From contig OZ023184.1 in NCBI GenBank assembly GCA_963995505.1, positions 15,250,228-15,314,227 on the forward strand: DNA of 64,000 bases, given 5' to 3'. A program made the position numbers and the translations under genes. The DNA is from Hypericum androsaemum (Eukaryota; Streptophyta; Magnoliopsida; Malpighiales; Hypericaceae). Within the stretch, counting starts at the first letter, position 1. Each line of letters opens with the position of its first letter. Positions 46,788-58,017 of the stretch are shown piece after piece. A model generated the notes under the pieces. The model saw only the letters and a program-made list of their open reading frames with translations. It searched no databases and was not told the DNA's origin.

Positions 46788-47631
46788 ACCTTTTGAGAGG
46801 GGTGGTCTTTTGTCTGAGTTAGTTAAGAGAAATCATAGAAAGATCAGGTTCAAAATAACGATCAACTCTTTTTTCAAATCTTGCTGCAAGTACATGGGCC
46901 TTTCCCGAGTGTCATAAATGGCCTATGAAAAAGAAGAATCCTAGAATAAAATAAAAAGTTGCTAACCAAAGAATCTTGTATCATGACAAATACATAGTCA
47001 AATTAGTCGTTTTGCAAACGATAGGTTTGTCGACGCTTGTCAAGAACTGATCTCTCTTTTATGTTAATTATTTCAAGGGATAATTTTTAAAATAGGTAAA
47101 ATAGTATTTTTAATGGCAACTTCGAAATATTACACCCAATGGTTCAAGGAATTTGATGGAGCAAAAGCCAAACGGTCTATTCTTCCCTTCAAAAAGTTAA
47201 AACGGAATAAAAATTCCCAGGAAAAGCAAAGTTCCTTTAACGAAAGGAGAGGCTGGGAAGCAAAAATGGGCGGCTTGACTAGTAGTTCCTGTGATTACTT
47301 TAGAAGCTTCATGACTTCATCAACGACCGGTCAGTTGTTTGGAGCCAATTTGATCGTGACTGCCTCACTAATAACAAATTAACAAAAACCTGACAAGAGT
47401 ACTCGCTTTTATTGTGAATTAACAAAAAATTGTGATTCAATTTCCGAAAAATGTAATACTGGAATAAAAAATTACTTCTTCAAAAAAAATTGCCAAAATC
47501 TTGCCAATGTCTCCCACCAAATATGAAAATGGCCAATCACTCGGTCTAACGTCCAATGTGTTATGGGCTCCACTGCCACCGCCGGGAAGAAAACTTCTTT
47601 CTTTCCGGTATTACATATTACTTTAATTATA
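46788..47631. other. Intergenic, no feature recognised
   Basis: Open frames are short and lack family resemblance. No transposon ends are visible. Confidence 0.5.
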
Positions 47632-48747
47632 GGGCAAATTACTCATAGTCTCTGGTGTTTGGTCATCTTCCTTCTCGGGTCCCTGCATTTTAAAAACTGA
47701 TTTTACCGTCACCCGTGTTTGGTTAAACTTTCTCCTCGGATCCCTGGTGCACGTTAGCATTTTTTCATTTTTGGTAAATAAAATGACTATTATACCTCTC
47801 TAGTATTCTTCTCATGCGAGCTCCGATGACTTTCTGGCGAAAAAAATTTGTTCCGGCGAACTTTTCTGGCAAAAAATTCGAACCCTAATTCCGACGTCGT
47901 CCTCAAGGATCCACACTCCGCCCCTAATTCCAACTTCTTCCCTCTCGAAGAGCATCCAACGTCAATCCCCGCTAGGGTAAAGCTCCACGAGAATTGGACG
48001 AAGCCGAAGCCTCGATGAGCTGGAATTCCCCGTTCCCCCAAACTTAACTGCCGGTCTGGTAACGGTCGTCGTCGTGGTGACGGTCACCGACAGATCCACC
48101 ACCGAAAATGACACTGTGTTCATAAAGCCGCGCTCTCGTTGTCGTCGACGGCGACGATGCCGTTGTCGTTCATCGACTAGTAGTCCGGGTCGACGACGGT
48201 GTTGCTGGGTTTGCTGTAAGGACCGGGTCCAGAAGACCTGACCGCCACTAGATCGGCTCATAACGGAGCTATTGGACCAGTCCGTGAAGCTCCTCGACAT
48301 CTTCAACGACGAAGAAGGACAAAGAATGAGCTCTCAATCTTTCTGAAGCTCGTGACTCGAAGCTGAGGTGAGAAGGGTTGTGGTTCGTGGAGGTGGGGAA
48401 GAGGAGATTTCTGGATTGGTGCAAAAATTCAGGGTTTCTGGGTTCGTGGAGCTCTCAGATCGGCTCATAATCTGGATTGGATTTTGAGTTTCTGGGTTCG
48501 CCGGAGAGTCATCGGAGTTAGCCGGAGAAGATGACCAGAATGTTGGGTTCGCCTGAGAAGATGATCACAGGGGTATAATAGTCATTTCCTTGACCAAAAA
48601 TGAAAAAGAGCCGATGACATCAGCCAGGGACCTGGGAGTTGATAAAATCAAACACGGGGGACGATAAAATCAGTTTTTAAAATGCAGGGACCTGAAGGAG
48701 AGTTTGACCAAATACCAGGGACTAGAGATAATTTTTCCTTAATTATA
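47623..48747. mobile_element. Mutator-like element (Pack-MULE type) with 9-bp target duplication
   Basis: The element spans 47632-48738 (1107 bp) between exact 9-bp direct repeats TTAATTATA (47623-47631 and 48739-48747). Inverted repeats are about 175 bp: the left arm reads GGGTCCCTGCATTTTAAAAA, CTGATTTTACCGTC, TTTTCATTTTTGGT, AAATGACTATTATACC; the right arm is its diverged reverse complement. The centre (about 47810-48560) is GC-richer and non-repetitive, with the minus-strand stretch MSRSFTDWSNSSVMSRSSGG. It looks like captured gene sequence, source not recognised. There is no transposase gene, so it moves only in trans. Confidence 0.92.
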
Positions 48748-49922
48748 TATATAACTAGATATTATTTCAACTTTGTTGAGTTTGACTGTATCTAGATCTC
48801 GATCTTTATTTGTAAAGAGAATAATGACAAATATATAGGTCGAGGATCTTATCCGGATCTTAATCAATTTTTAAAATTAATATTAAAATCCAGGAATCCC
48901 AACCTAAAATACTATTAAAATACAATTCAATACATGAATCGCTGAATGTTGAATTATTATGCATTCGGTTAGTATTCATTTTTATCCAGCTTATGGAATG
49001 GATATATAAATTTCATTTTAAGTTAATTTTTTTAAATAAAACGTATGCACGAATTGGATATGATCTTGCCCTAGTAAAAGGTCATTAAAGAGTACAACGA
49101 TCTGAGTCAAAGAATATAGTTTAAAGAGGATAATAGTAAGATTCGGGCTCTACCTTAAATTTGAGTCCCAATCATAGAATACAAACTTAAATCTCTACCC
49201 CTCCATTTACTCTGAGAGCTAGTCCTCAAATTTATATATTAAATCTTATTTGCTAAGAAAGATGGAAGGCTTAGCATATTGCACTAATTTATCATATAAA
49301 ATATAAACCCAATACAATACCGGTAAGAATTTGGATTAGTTAACGCAATAATGTTCCGAGATCACTTGGCATGATGATTTGACTTTATTTTTGCCTTCCT
49401 CTGGCTTAGCACTGGCCGTCTACTTAAGGTTGAGCATGGTGACAACTCAATTGTGCTCATTGTGGAACTCAACCCAACACCTTACGACACGAGCTGACAA
49501 TAATCGTGCTGAATGAGAATCTCATTCTAACTAAGACTCTTGTAATTCCGGATAATCTAGTTACAGAAAAACTAGGAATGAAGAACTTTCCCCCATTTGA
49601 TCTTAAGAATGCTGATTTTTTAAAATTCTTGAAGAATGAAGAATGCTGATTTTTTAAACCCAATAACGCCGTATCTCAACGTGTCATGGGCTTTTAATTA
49701 GAAGGATTGTACATAATGGGTTTGAACCCATCAACCAGAACCTGTATTTGTTTGAAATAGGAGCTTTCCTTCCTTTCCTCTCTTTGAAACCTTATCACCA
49801 AAATCCTATAATGACAAAAGCCTAAACACAACCAGAGACGCTTGCTTTCCTCCACACAAACACACAATTCTCCATCAATCAAGAGAAAAATAAATAAAAC
49901 ACATAATTTATTTAGCTTAAAA
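48748..49922. other. Intergenic and promoter of the small membrane protein gene
   Basis: No gene was recognised. The last 100 bp form the leader of the gene at 49923. At 49600-49660 a short phrase (AAGAATGCTGATTTTTTAAA) occurs twice in tandem. Confidence 0.45.
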
Positions 49923-50295
49923 ATGGATGGGGCAGCATTTCAAATGGCACTTCCCGTTATAGGAATCGTGGCTGCTGCCGCCGCCACTTTCTACGTCGTA
50001 AGCTTCTCCGAGCTCAGCGAGGTAACAATACCAAACTCCGTTTCAAGTGGTAAAAAACTCAAATTTCTTCCGAGCACGTGCTCGAGTTTTTGTTTTTGGA
50101 TCAGAGGATTTTCCTCCGTATCAATTACGATTGTACTCGATTCTGAATCATCAGTCGTTCGTTGTATATATGTTGTTTCAGAAATCGTTTAGGGACTTGG
50201 ACGAAAAAGAAAAACGCGAGGGTGGCTCTAGACTCTCTCTCAACTCCAAGGAAAAGCGAGCTAGAAGGAAGGCTAGAAACCAATCCAAGAATTGA
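49923..50295 (+). CDS. Small single-pass membrane protein of unknown function
   Basis: Two exons, 49923-50021 and 50182-50295, join to 70 residues. The first 33 residues are one hydrophobic segment (FQMALPVIGIVAAAAATFYV) that could be a membrane anchor or signal. The second exon is highly charged and ends with an Arg/Lys cluster (KEKRARRKARNQSKN). The intron has GT/AG ends. I recall similar short plant proteins with this two-part plan but know no function. The cluster of basic residues after the membrane segment predicts a cytosolic tail. Confidence 0.75.
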
Positions 50296-50973
50296 CCGTA
50301 CTCTGTTATTTGGTGTTCTTTTTCTCTCAAACTTCAAATTATAATCCTGATTTCTGCTCCACCTATTCAAAGAGTTGCTTGCTTCGAAATGGATTTAGTG
50401 TTTGTTGATTGTATTTGTGATCTCAAAGACCAGCACCAGCATATCAGAATGAATGATGGTTCACCATCTCCTCGGTCGCCTTCGACGCCTTTTCGACTTG
50501 GCCATAGTTCAGTCGTCTCATGCCGAACGACGAGCATTCTCACGCAGAGTCGGTCTTTGCACCGACAATCATCTCATTGCTGTAGAATAAATGCTATGAA
50601 AGTTCGACCATCTACGAGGTTACAATAGACACAGTAGTAGGAAGCAATATGTACGAGGTTACAGCCTACAGGTCCAGGAAAGACCTAATCTATGCGTGTG
50701 GTATGGCTCGGGAACCATCGAGGGAGGCGAGGATCCACGCCTCCCCCCTTGCAGATACCTCCATGATCAGTTGTGAAGTAAACATCAGTGAGAATCCGAA
50801 GAAGAGACTATTCGAACCTCAGAATAAATCAGTCATAGGACGTGTTAAAATTGCCGGGCTCCTTGGAAGCAAGAGCATCCATTAGAGGGTTCTTTTGCAG
50901 CCGAGCACATTCGAGGACGTGCACGAACTCACCTAATTGGATGAGAGCTGATCTCATGATTCAGACAGGGGCT
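50296..50973. other. 3' flanks of two converging genes
   Basis: This probably holds the 3' UTRs of the small membrane protein gene (plus) and the acyltransferase gene (minus). No further coding sequence was recognised. Confidence 0.45.
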
Positions 50974-53900
50974 CTACTTAACACCAGACCCGGAAGTAGA
51001 TTCAGACCCTCCAGGGGCGAAAACAGGGAGCTGGTTCGAGGTTGCATCTCTTTTGAATCTCGAATCTCGGGGCAAGTTTAGGGCCAGCCTGTGCTGACCC
51101 TCTTTGGAAACCGAACCTCTTTCATTTCCCTGACCATTCCTGAGCGGGAGACTGAATAGCGGACCCCCAAAGAAAATGGAATCCCCCGAGTACCTCAGCT
51201 TGTCGGCTTGCTGTAGTGGAGGCTTAACAGCCGAAGATGTAGATTCCTGTGGAGTGACCCCTCGCTTTAACCCAAGGTTGCTTGTTTCTGTGCCGAGTTT
51301 CGCCAATCCTGATTGAAAAGTTGACTTGTTTCGCGCTTCCGACGCTGAAACAGGAACAGATACGTACCTTCCTGCTTCTTGGTCCCAAACGACTGATGTT
51401 CTTTTGATGTCTCTGAGAAGCGAAGTTGCTGGTGCCGAAAGCAGTAATGGGTCTGCAGTACTTACCTTCTGCACTTTGTTTTCCTTGGAACTCAGGTTTT
51501 CCCCTGAACGAGGAGGTGCCCTGGAGGCCACGGGAAGATCTACAGGAATGCTGGGAACCGAAGTTGCTGCACCGAACTTGGGTAAATTATGATTCTGTGG
51601 TAGAGGGCTTAGAGTAACAGATTCGTGAATGTGACTTGGGCTGCTCATGCTGCTAACACTTTGCGTGCCAGTTTCGTATTCATCCCGACTGCCCTGGCTT
51701 GCTGCGAACATAGCTAATTTCCCGTCATTTTCGGTCTCTTTGTTGGTTCCGGTGTCAGCGCTGGCACTACTTCTGACACTCATGTTGCTACTAGAACTAT
51801 ATTCAGGATCTCCTAATCGACGATTATCAAGTTGTTTCAATACGGAGGACGATGCCCTGGCCTTTGCTGCTGCTCTCATAGCCTCGGTTGAATCCAACTT
51901 TGCAAGTTTCCAAGCACTAAGTTTAACAGGCTTTTTAAGTGCCCTGTTCCCTCTTTCTGCACCGCCTGTAGCATCTGGATCAACAGTCGACGGGACCATC
52001 CCCCGTTCAAGATGAGGAACAACTTCATCCTGGTTAAGCCAATATTGGAAAAAAGTTAAATGATTAACACAAACGGAAATGGATGTAAGAAGATCTTTTG
52101 ACAGATGAAAAACGTAGAATCGTAAAGTAATTTTCAGGGCATACCTGATAATCCACAAAAATTCTTGGAGGGGTACACCAGGTGCCCCTGTATGGTAGAC
52201 CAAGAGAGCTTCCACCACTGAAGCCAGTTGTGGCAGATCCCGAGGGAGAGTACAACACATTTGGCAGTTCCTCGTCCATAGAAGCTCCGGCAGGAGCCTC
52301 ACTCATCGTTCTCATTGCAACCACATACTCGTATGTTGTCAGACCCTGGTTCAACATAAGCAATACGAAGTACCTTCTGAGATTGGAAAAGAGCCCGAGA
52401 GAATAAGTGTTGTATGCTTAAAACTACTTGAAAAGATTTCTTCGGTAGAATATTTTATGCTATCGTCTAAACCATGCTAATAATCTAACAGGAAAATCTG
52501 CAACTGGGCGCCATATCGTAGTGAGAAATCCGGTTATAATTGCCTGCACACTATCCATGACCAGAAATCGGAAAACAAAAGTATGAATCACCAACCTTTC
52601 GGATTAATATCATGTGGAAAAAGAACAATTCTCCCAGAGGCACACAAGCCAGAATAGAAACTACAGTACTGATTGCCTGCAAAAATTCAAAGGATTGAGG
52701 AGCAAAGCACGGCCTGAAAAATCCAAAAGGAGCAGAAGATGCTTTTGCAAAGTGTACCACAATTGTCGCAAAAGGAGCACGAGAGAAACCATTTCCAAGC
52801 GTATCAACAATTTCGGAATTCATACTTTTCTTATCAGCAAAGCACCGCACAAAGACAGCAATACCAACTCCAGCTTCAAGAGCTAACTGAGATAACACAG
52901 GAAAAGTGCTTTTCGAAGCATGAGATGGAAGGTGAGAGACATAACTCAATCACACGAAAACCGAATATAAGAAACACTACAAGATCCAAACAAACAAACA
53001 GCCATCTGTGACAGCAAGTTGAATACGTACCCAAATAAGACTCATAGCCATGAGAGAAATAAAAGTATAGTAATTTTTGAGCCCAACGCAATTATTAAGC
53101 CACTGCAAAAACAACAGGGTCAAAGCAGAAGAAATATGAGAAATCAGTTTGCCTTCAAGAAATCACTTTAGAGATATGACAATGTACACTGCAGTGGTGA
53201 TCGAAACCATCCACACATTTGTCACAACTTCGGCAGTGTTTACTAAACTTCCGTACCTGAAACATCATAGCACTTTTATTCAGTACGAGTATTACTCTCC
53301 CATTAAAACACCTTCCAGCTTGCAGACAGCCCATCTACCAAAGGATTTCAACGAAATAGACATTTCATAGACACTTGACTACAATTCTCATAACAGAAAG
53401 CAAAAATCATAAATTTTTGCAATATCGTCTAGAGTTATATGGACCAAAGCTGTAAGATCCATGCCATTAAAAAGCAGGCATTTTCCTTCTACGTAATTGA
53501 AGTATGTGTTAGCACATTCGTGCCAGTCATATCTGTACTGCAACAAAGTCATCAATGGTCAAATCTTGTTAATCTACTTGCAACAGCTTAGATACAACTT
53601 AACTGAAAGGTGCCACTAAAACAGTTAACATTTATGAACTATCATCCAAATAATCTGTGGACAACCATATGGCAACAAGAAAAATAGATAACACCAGCAT
53701 GCTGCAACTTATAAGGTAAACCACATTATACCTCGGCATTGCACAATGTGCAGTACAATGCATCTTCATCAGAGCCATGTTTCTCAGCTGCTGGATCCTT
53801 CTTGCGGCAATCCTCATGAACAAATATTCCGCAGAAGATGAAGCCACACTTATGTCTTCCTCTTATAGGCTGCGCTTCAGAATCCACCCTCCCCATCTCT

Positions 53901-54758
53901 TCCAACGAACCTTTCTTGCTAGACTCAGCTCCACCAGCAGAATTTCTAGATGCTGAATACAAAGAAGAAGGTTCTGCGCTTGCTGTTTCATCTCTGTTTT
54001 CTTTCTTGGCCAACAGCCCGTGATTCGTACCAGCTTCTTTTGCTACTTCAGGATCGAACTTTGTCATGATCCCAGGGTCAGCTGGATTGATGGCAGTACA
54101 TCGAACGTAGAGAACAAAAACAGTGAGCACCTACACAAGCACCAAAGAATCACCACAGAAAGAATCAATGTCCCGGCTATTTTGCAGAAATCTTATTCCA
54201 AATGCACCGAATACGGCGTAGCAATCATCAATGAACAAACTTAACATCCAGGACGTGAATGTACTTGAATTTCCAAAATAACAGAACACATAATCGCACA
54301 ATGTACACCGACCGTGTCGAAAGCTAACATACCACGGGAGAGTAGATGCCAATCAAAGTATATTCCCAGATATGGCCTCCAAGGAAAGGTGCCAAAAACG
54401 CATAGAACGCGATAACCAGCAAGCAGAACACCGTAATTGCAACAACCTGCCACAGTAGAACATCATCATTAAAGACAACCAATTGTTGCAGAATTCAACA
54501 AAAACTAATCAAGATAGAGCCTTTATATAAACCCATTAAAACTAATACAACCAACTCGTGAGGGTATTGTTCTAGCTTAAGAAAAATGTTTCGAGTTCAC
54601 GCACTTGGAAACTGTGAGAACTTTCTTGGTCGAATTTGGATTAGTCGCCGCAGTGGTTCGAATAAAAAATGGAAGAAATTAAATAACAAGCAAACAAACA
54701 AACACACATTTACCTGATACTTATGTGCTGGTAGTTGCCATCCATGCTTCCTCGCCAT
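50974..54758 (-). CDS. DHHC protein S-acyltransferase (plant PAT19-22-like)
   Basis: The enzyme attaches palmitate to Cys residues of membrane proteins. Nine exons join in phase to 721 residues: 54758-54714, 54446-54333, 54130-53732, 53256-53188, 53102-53031, 52886-52758, 52676-52596, 52345-52145 and 52029-50974. The start [15 protein letters not shown] is the family signature. Helices 1-2 are [20 protein letters not shown] and [11 protein letters not shown]. The Cys-rich domain has [20 protein letters not shown] and CVDGFDHHC, then [14 protein letters not shown]; helices 3-4 follow (exons 5-7). The long Ser-rich cytosolic tail ends [11 protein letters not shown]. The residue after DHHC is Ser (exon 4 ends AGT|GTACAT), where close relatives usually have Arg. 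Nothing is broken. Confidence 0.93.
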
Positions 54759-55164
54759 AACTACCCTCCAATTCCCCCCCACCCCCACACAAAAAAAACC
54801 CCTAACACTCTCCTCCTCAAAACACTCTCCTCCTCAAAACCCTCTCTTTGGCAGAGGAAAAAGAGTATAAAGATGGAGACTTTTCTGTCCTAGTAACTAT
54901 TCCAACCACAAAGGTGGAAGCTTTTCTACTTCTTCTATTCCTTTAAAGTGGAAGAAGAGGAGATTGAGCCTTGTAATTTAGTAAATATGGGTTTTGTTTA
55001 CTTGGTCCTCTCATTAGTCAGTATCAAGGAAAACGAAAGGGAACATGGTGGGAAAAAAAAACCCAGAAAGGACAAAGAAGGGATGAGATTTGGTGGGCGA
55101 GTGACGACGAGGAGAAGAGAACTAAAACGACAGGTGTCTGGACACGGACAAGAATACACTGATA
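54759..55164 (-). promoter_or_regulatory. 5' UTR and promoter region of the acyltransferase gene
   Basis: Sequence upstream of the minus-strand start at 54758, purine/pyrimidine rich with a CACCCCC run close to the ATG. The transposon at 55174 begins about 415 bp upstream of the start codon, so it lies in or next to the promoter. Confidence 0.45.
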
Positions 55165-56213
55165 AAATTAAAAGAGATAATTACTCTCAGGATTCCAGGG
55201 TATAGTCAAATAGACTCTGAGGACCCTGTAGTTTTCCTACTAATTACTGAGCCCCTGTAGTTTGGTTATTATTATACTCTCGAGTCCCTAGCTGATGTCA
55301 GCAGTTATTTTTGCCTTTTTTTGTCATGGAAATGACCTTTATGCCCTTACACACAAAAAAAAGAAAAGCAATAAACCCATCGTCTTCCTCGCCGGTCCAA
55401 TCGGACCCCGACCCGCGTGCTTGTCAGGACCAACAGGGCCACGTGTCGTCTTCTGCCAGGACGACGGGCTCGGGGGCGTCGTAGCAGGTGGACCCCAGGC
55501 TCAAAAGCTCCACGATCTCCCTGAGCTCCCCCTCTTCCTCGGAGGAGAAGGATGACGTGGAGGAGAGCTCCAAGGTGGGGTCCATGTGGGCGGCGCGGGT
55601 GGCGGCGGCCTGGACGTCGCGGGGGGAGGAGGAGGCGGGGCGGGGGAAGGAGGGGGCGAGGTCGGGGAAGTTGAGGATGGCGGAGGCGCCCTTGATGGTG
55701 ATGGCGGCGACATCGTGGGCCCGGGCGGCCATCTCCAGCGTCGGGAAGGTCCCCAGCCAAATGCGGGACTTCTTCCTCGGCTCCCTTATCTCCGACACCC
55801 ACTTCCCCCAGCTCCTCATCCTCACCCCCTGGCACGCCGCGTGCTTGTCGTCATTTTTCTTCGGGGTGTCGTCTTTGTCTTTCAGGACGGCGTCGTCCCG
55901 AATGCGCTTGGGGGGCGGCGGTGATGACGTGGAGGAGTTGGACCGGCAATAGGGAATAGGAGATTGCTATCATTTTTGGACCGGCGAGGAAGACGATGGG
56001 TTTTTTGCTTTTTTTTTGTTTTTTTGTGTAAGGGCATAAATGTCATTTCTATGACAAAAAAAGGCAAAAATAACTGCTGACATCAGCCAGGGACCCGAGA
56101 GTATAATAATAACCAAACTACAAGGGCTCAGCAATTAGTAGAAAAATTACAGGGTCCTCTGAATCTATTTGACTATACCCTGAAGTGCTGAGAATAATTA
56201 TCTCAAATTAAAA
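55165..56213. mobile_element. Pack-MULE carrying a DREB-type AP2 sequence, with exact 9-bp duplication
   Basis: The element spans 55174-56204 (1031 bp). Direct repeats AAATTAAAA lie at 55165-55173 and 56205-56213. Inverted repeats of about 227 bp (55174-55400 and 55976-56204) share GAGATAATTA(C/T)TCTCAG, CAGGGTATAGTCAAATAGA, CTGATGTCAGCAGTTATTTT, AAATGAC and an inner end CCCATCGTCTTCCTCGCCGG. The 575-bp GC-rich cargo is an AP2/ERF coding sequence on the minus strand. No transposase is present. Confidence 0.95.
55424..55960 (-). pseudogene. Captured DREB-subfamily AP2/ERF coding sequence
   Basis: AP2 proteins bind GCC-box or DRE sites in promoters. The frame is open from just after a TAG near 55962 down to TGA at 55424-55426 but has no in-frame ATG before the domain, so the parent's start was lost. 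A basic region ([20 protein letters not shown]) leads into a full AP2 domain: [58 protein letters not shown]. The Val in WVSEIREP marks the DREB rather than ERF subgroup, and the pattern fits group A-4/A-5. The tail is Pro/Ser-rich and acidic, ending DDTWPCWS. The complete domain suggests a young capture. Transcription could arise from a TIR promoter, but that is untested. Confidence 0.88.
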
Positions 56214-56473
56214 TGGTCCAAAGGGAAGTGGGGGAGAGAGAGAGAGGTTAGAGGAAAAAGGTTAAGAGAAGATGAAAAGGAATAGAATAATATAAAGATA
56301 CCCTCTGACAGAAATCCAACAAAAGAGCCATGTAAGATACCAACTACTGTGTCTGAGTCAGACAGACTCGATTACGTAATAATAAATTATAATCGAATCA
56401 GAGTCGAATAATCGAGTTATTTTAGTGCCAAGTGGTCCTATGTCCGTTCCGCTTAGCTACTTTCTAACCATGT

Positions 56474-56821
56474 TTTAAAAAAGGGAAAATTATGTTCAGG
56501 TTATTGTAGTTTGGCGTCCCTCCCTCTAGGGTTCCTGGGTTTCCAAAATCTATATTGTTATCCCTGTAGTTTGGTTTTAGAAACTCTCGAGTCCCTGATG
56601 GCTCTTTTTTCATTACCCTTAAACAAAAAATATTTTTTATTTTTTATTTAAGAGTATTTTGATCATTTCCATGACCAAAAATAAAAAAAAGAGCCGTCAA
56701 GGACCCGAGAGTCTCTAAAACCAAACTTTGGGAACGTCAAGAACGATTTCAAAAATGCAGGGACCCCAGAGGGAAGGACGCCAAACTACAGGAACTTGAG
56801 CATAATTTTCTCTTTAGAAAA
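56474..56821. mobile_element. Mutator-like MITE, nearly palindromic
   Basis: 56483-56812 (330 bp) is almost all inverted repeat: GAAAATTATG(T/C)TCA, TGTAGTTTGGCGTCC, CCCTCT, AACTCTCGAGTCC on the left pairs with the right arm. Flanking nonamers TTTAAAAAA and TTTAGAAAA differ by one base. The TIR phrases (GTAGTTTGG, CTCGAGTCCCT) resemble those of the Pack-MULE at 55174, so it is likely a deletion derivative of the same family. Confidence 0.85.
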
Positions 56822-56910
56822 TGGACCGGACAATGTATTGATATATTTTTTTTGAAATCTTTATTGGGTTGAGTCCTGCAACGAACGCAATTCTTATGTT
56901 GAGTTGTTAT

Positions 56911-57152
56911 TAGAATTGACAACGGTTCGAACTCGAACGAATTTCAATCGAATTAGTTTGAATTCAAATTCATCAAACCTTAAACCGTATTTGATACGCA
57001 TTATGAACCTTCGAATTTGAATTAAATTCGAAGTAATTCTATAATTTTTATGTTTAATAAAAAACTTCCAAAATTTTAACAAATCAAATCAATTTGTTGA
57101 CGAATCGTATCAAATTGAATCACGAATTGGATTCTAACAATGGCCAGGTCTA
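56911..57152. mobile_element. hAT-type MITE related to the element at 675
   Basis: The right end, reverse complemented, reads TAGACCTGGCCATTG and then GATTCAATTTGATACGATTC-like subterminal motifs, close to the left end of the 675 element. The left end TAGAATTGACAACGGTTCGA resembles that element's other end (TAGACCTGACCACGGTTCGA). There is no coding sequence. Flanking octamers do not match, so the insertion is old. Confidence 0.65.
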
Positions 57153-57829
57153 CGTATATCTTGACAAAACTATAAGGTGTGACAAATTTAAGCTCAAATG
57201 TGTGTTTAAATACGTAAAGTTCCTTTAATGCAAAATGCAAGCCAGAGTACAGAGTACCGAGCAAATATATAACTTCCTTGTTAATTTTGATCATCTCCTT
57301 ATGGGTCTTCTACTCCTAAATTATTCATGCGAAGTCGGACCAATTTTACAAGGACTATGACAATGTATCTGTGTTAAAATCGAACATGGAGTAATTTTAA
57401 CTAAGAATTATATCATGTTGTCTTTTTTAACATCTAATGAATTCGTGGTTTGAGGTAGTTACCGGCGTACCCATCAATTAAATTGATTGATACGACGCAG
57501 AGTAATTATGAAGCTGGGTCTATTTGACATTGGCTTATAAGAAATTTGTGGCTCACAGAATATCTAATCCTATCGGAGTACTCTTTCTTTACTATACCTT
57601 TTTTTTTCCTCTGGGTTTTGGTGTGATAGGATTTTAACGAGGTCGGCGGTAGCAACCCCGTTTGGCACCATGGCAGGGGAATACCATACTAAGTAAGATG
57701 TATATATCATGGCGACTCTTAATATACTTACCTTTCAAAAAAAAGTGAGATTGGCATGTAGCTAAAAGCACGCGTAGGTATTTATACCGAGAAAGTGTCA
57801 TGCTCCTACACACATTCAAATTGAATTAC
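57153..57829. other. Intergenic, no feature recognised
   Basis: AT-rich sequence with short open frames only. Confidence 0.5.
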
Positions 57830-58017
57830 CCCTCTTTTTGACTCAAATCGAATTTGAACAAATTCAATACGAATTTGACTCAAATCGAATTTGAATAGAA
57901 TTCGTTGGTTCGAAAAATTATAGTATCTTGAACCTTATTCAATTTATCTCCGTACGAATCAAAATTTTGATGAATCAAATCGAATCACGAATCAAATTCT
58001 ATCAATGGTCAGGTCTA
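57830..58017. mobile_element. Truncated hAT end
   Basis: The sequence has GAATTTG..TCAAATCG subterminal motifs and ends AATGGTCAGGTCTA, the same terminal motif as the hAT element at 675-2426. The opposite end was not found. Confidence 0.55.

Noticed and set aside
47113..47382. 89-codon plus-strand open frame
   Set aside because: No domain, no splice context and low-complexity basic composition; likely chance.
55347..55952. Pro-rich or Gly-rich open frames overlapping the AP2 cargo
   Set aside because: Other-frame and antisense readings of the AP2 coding sequence in GC-rich DNA.
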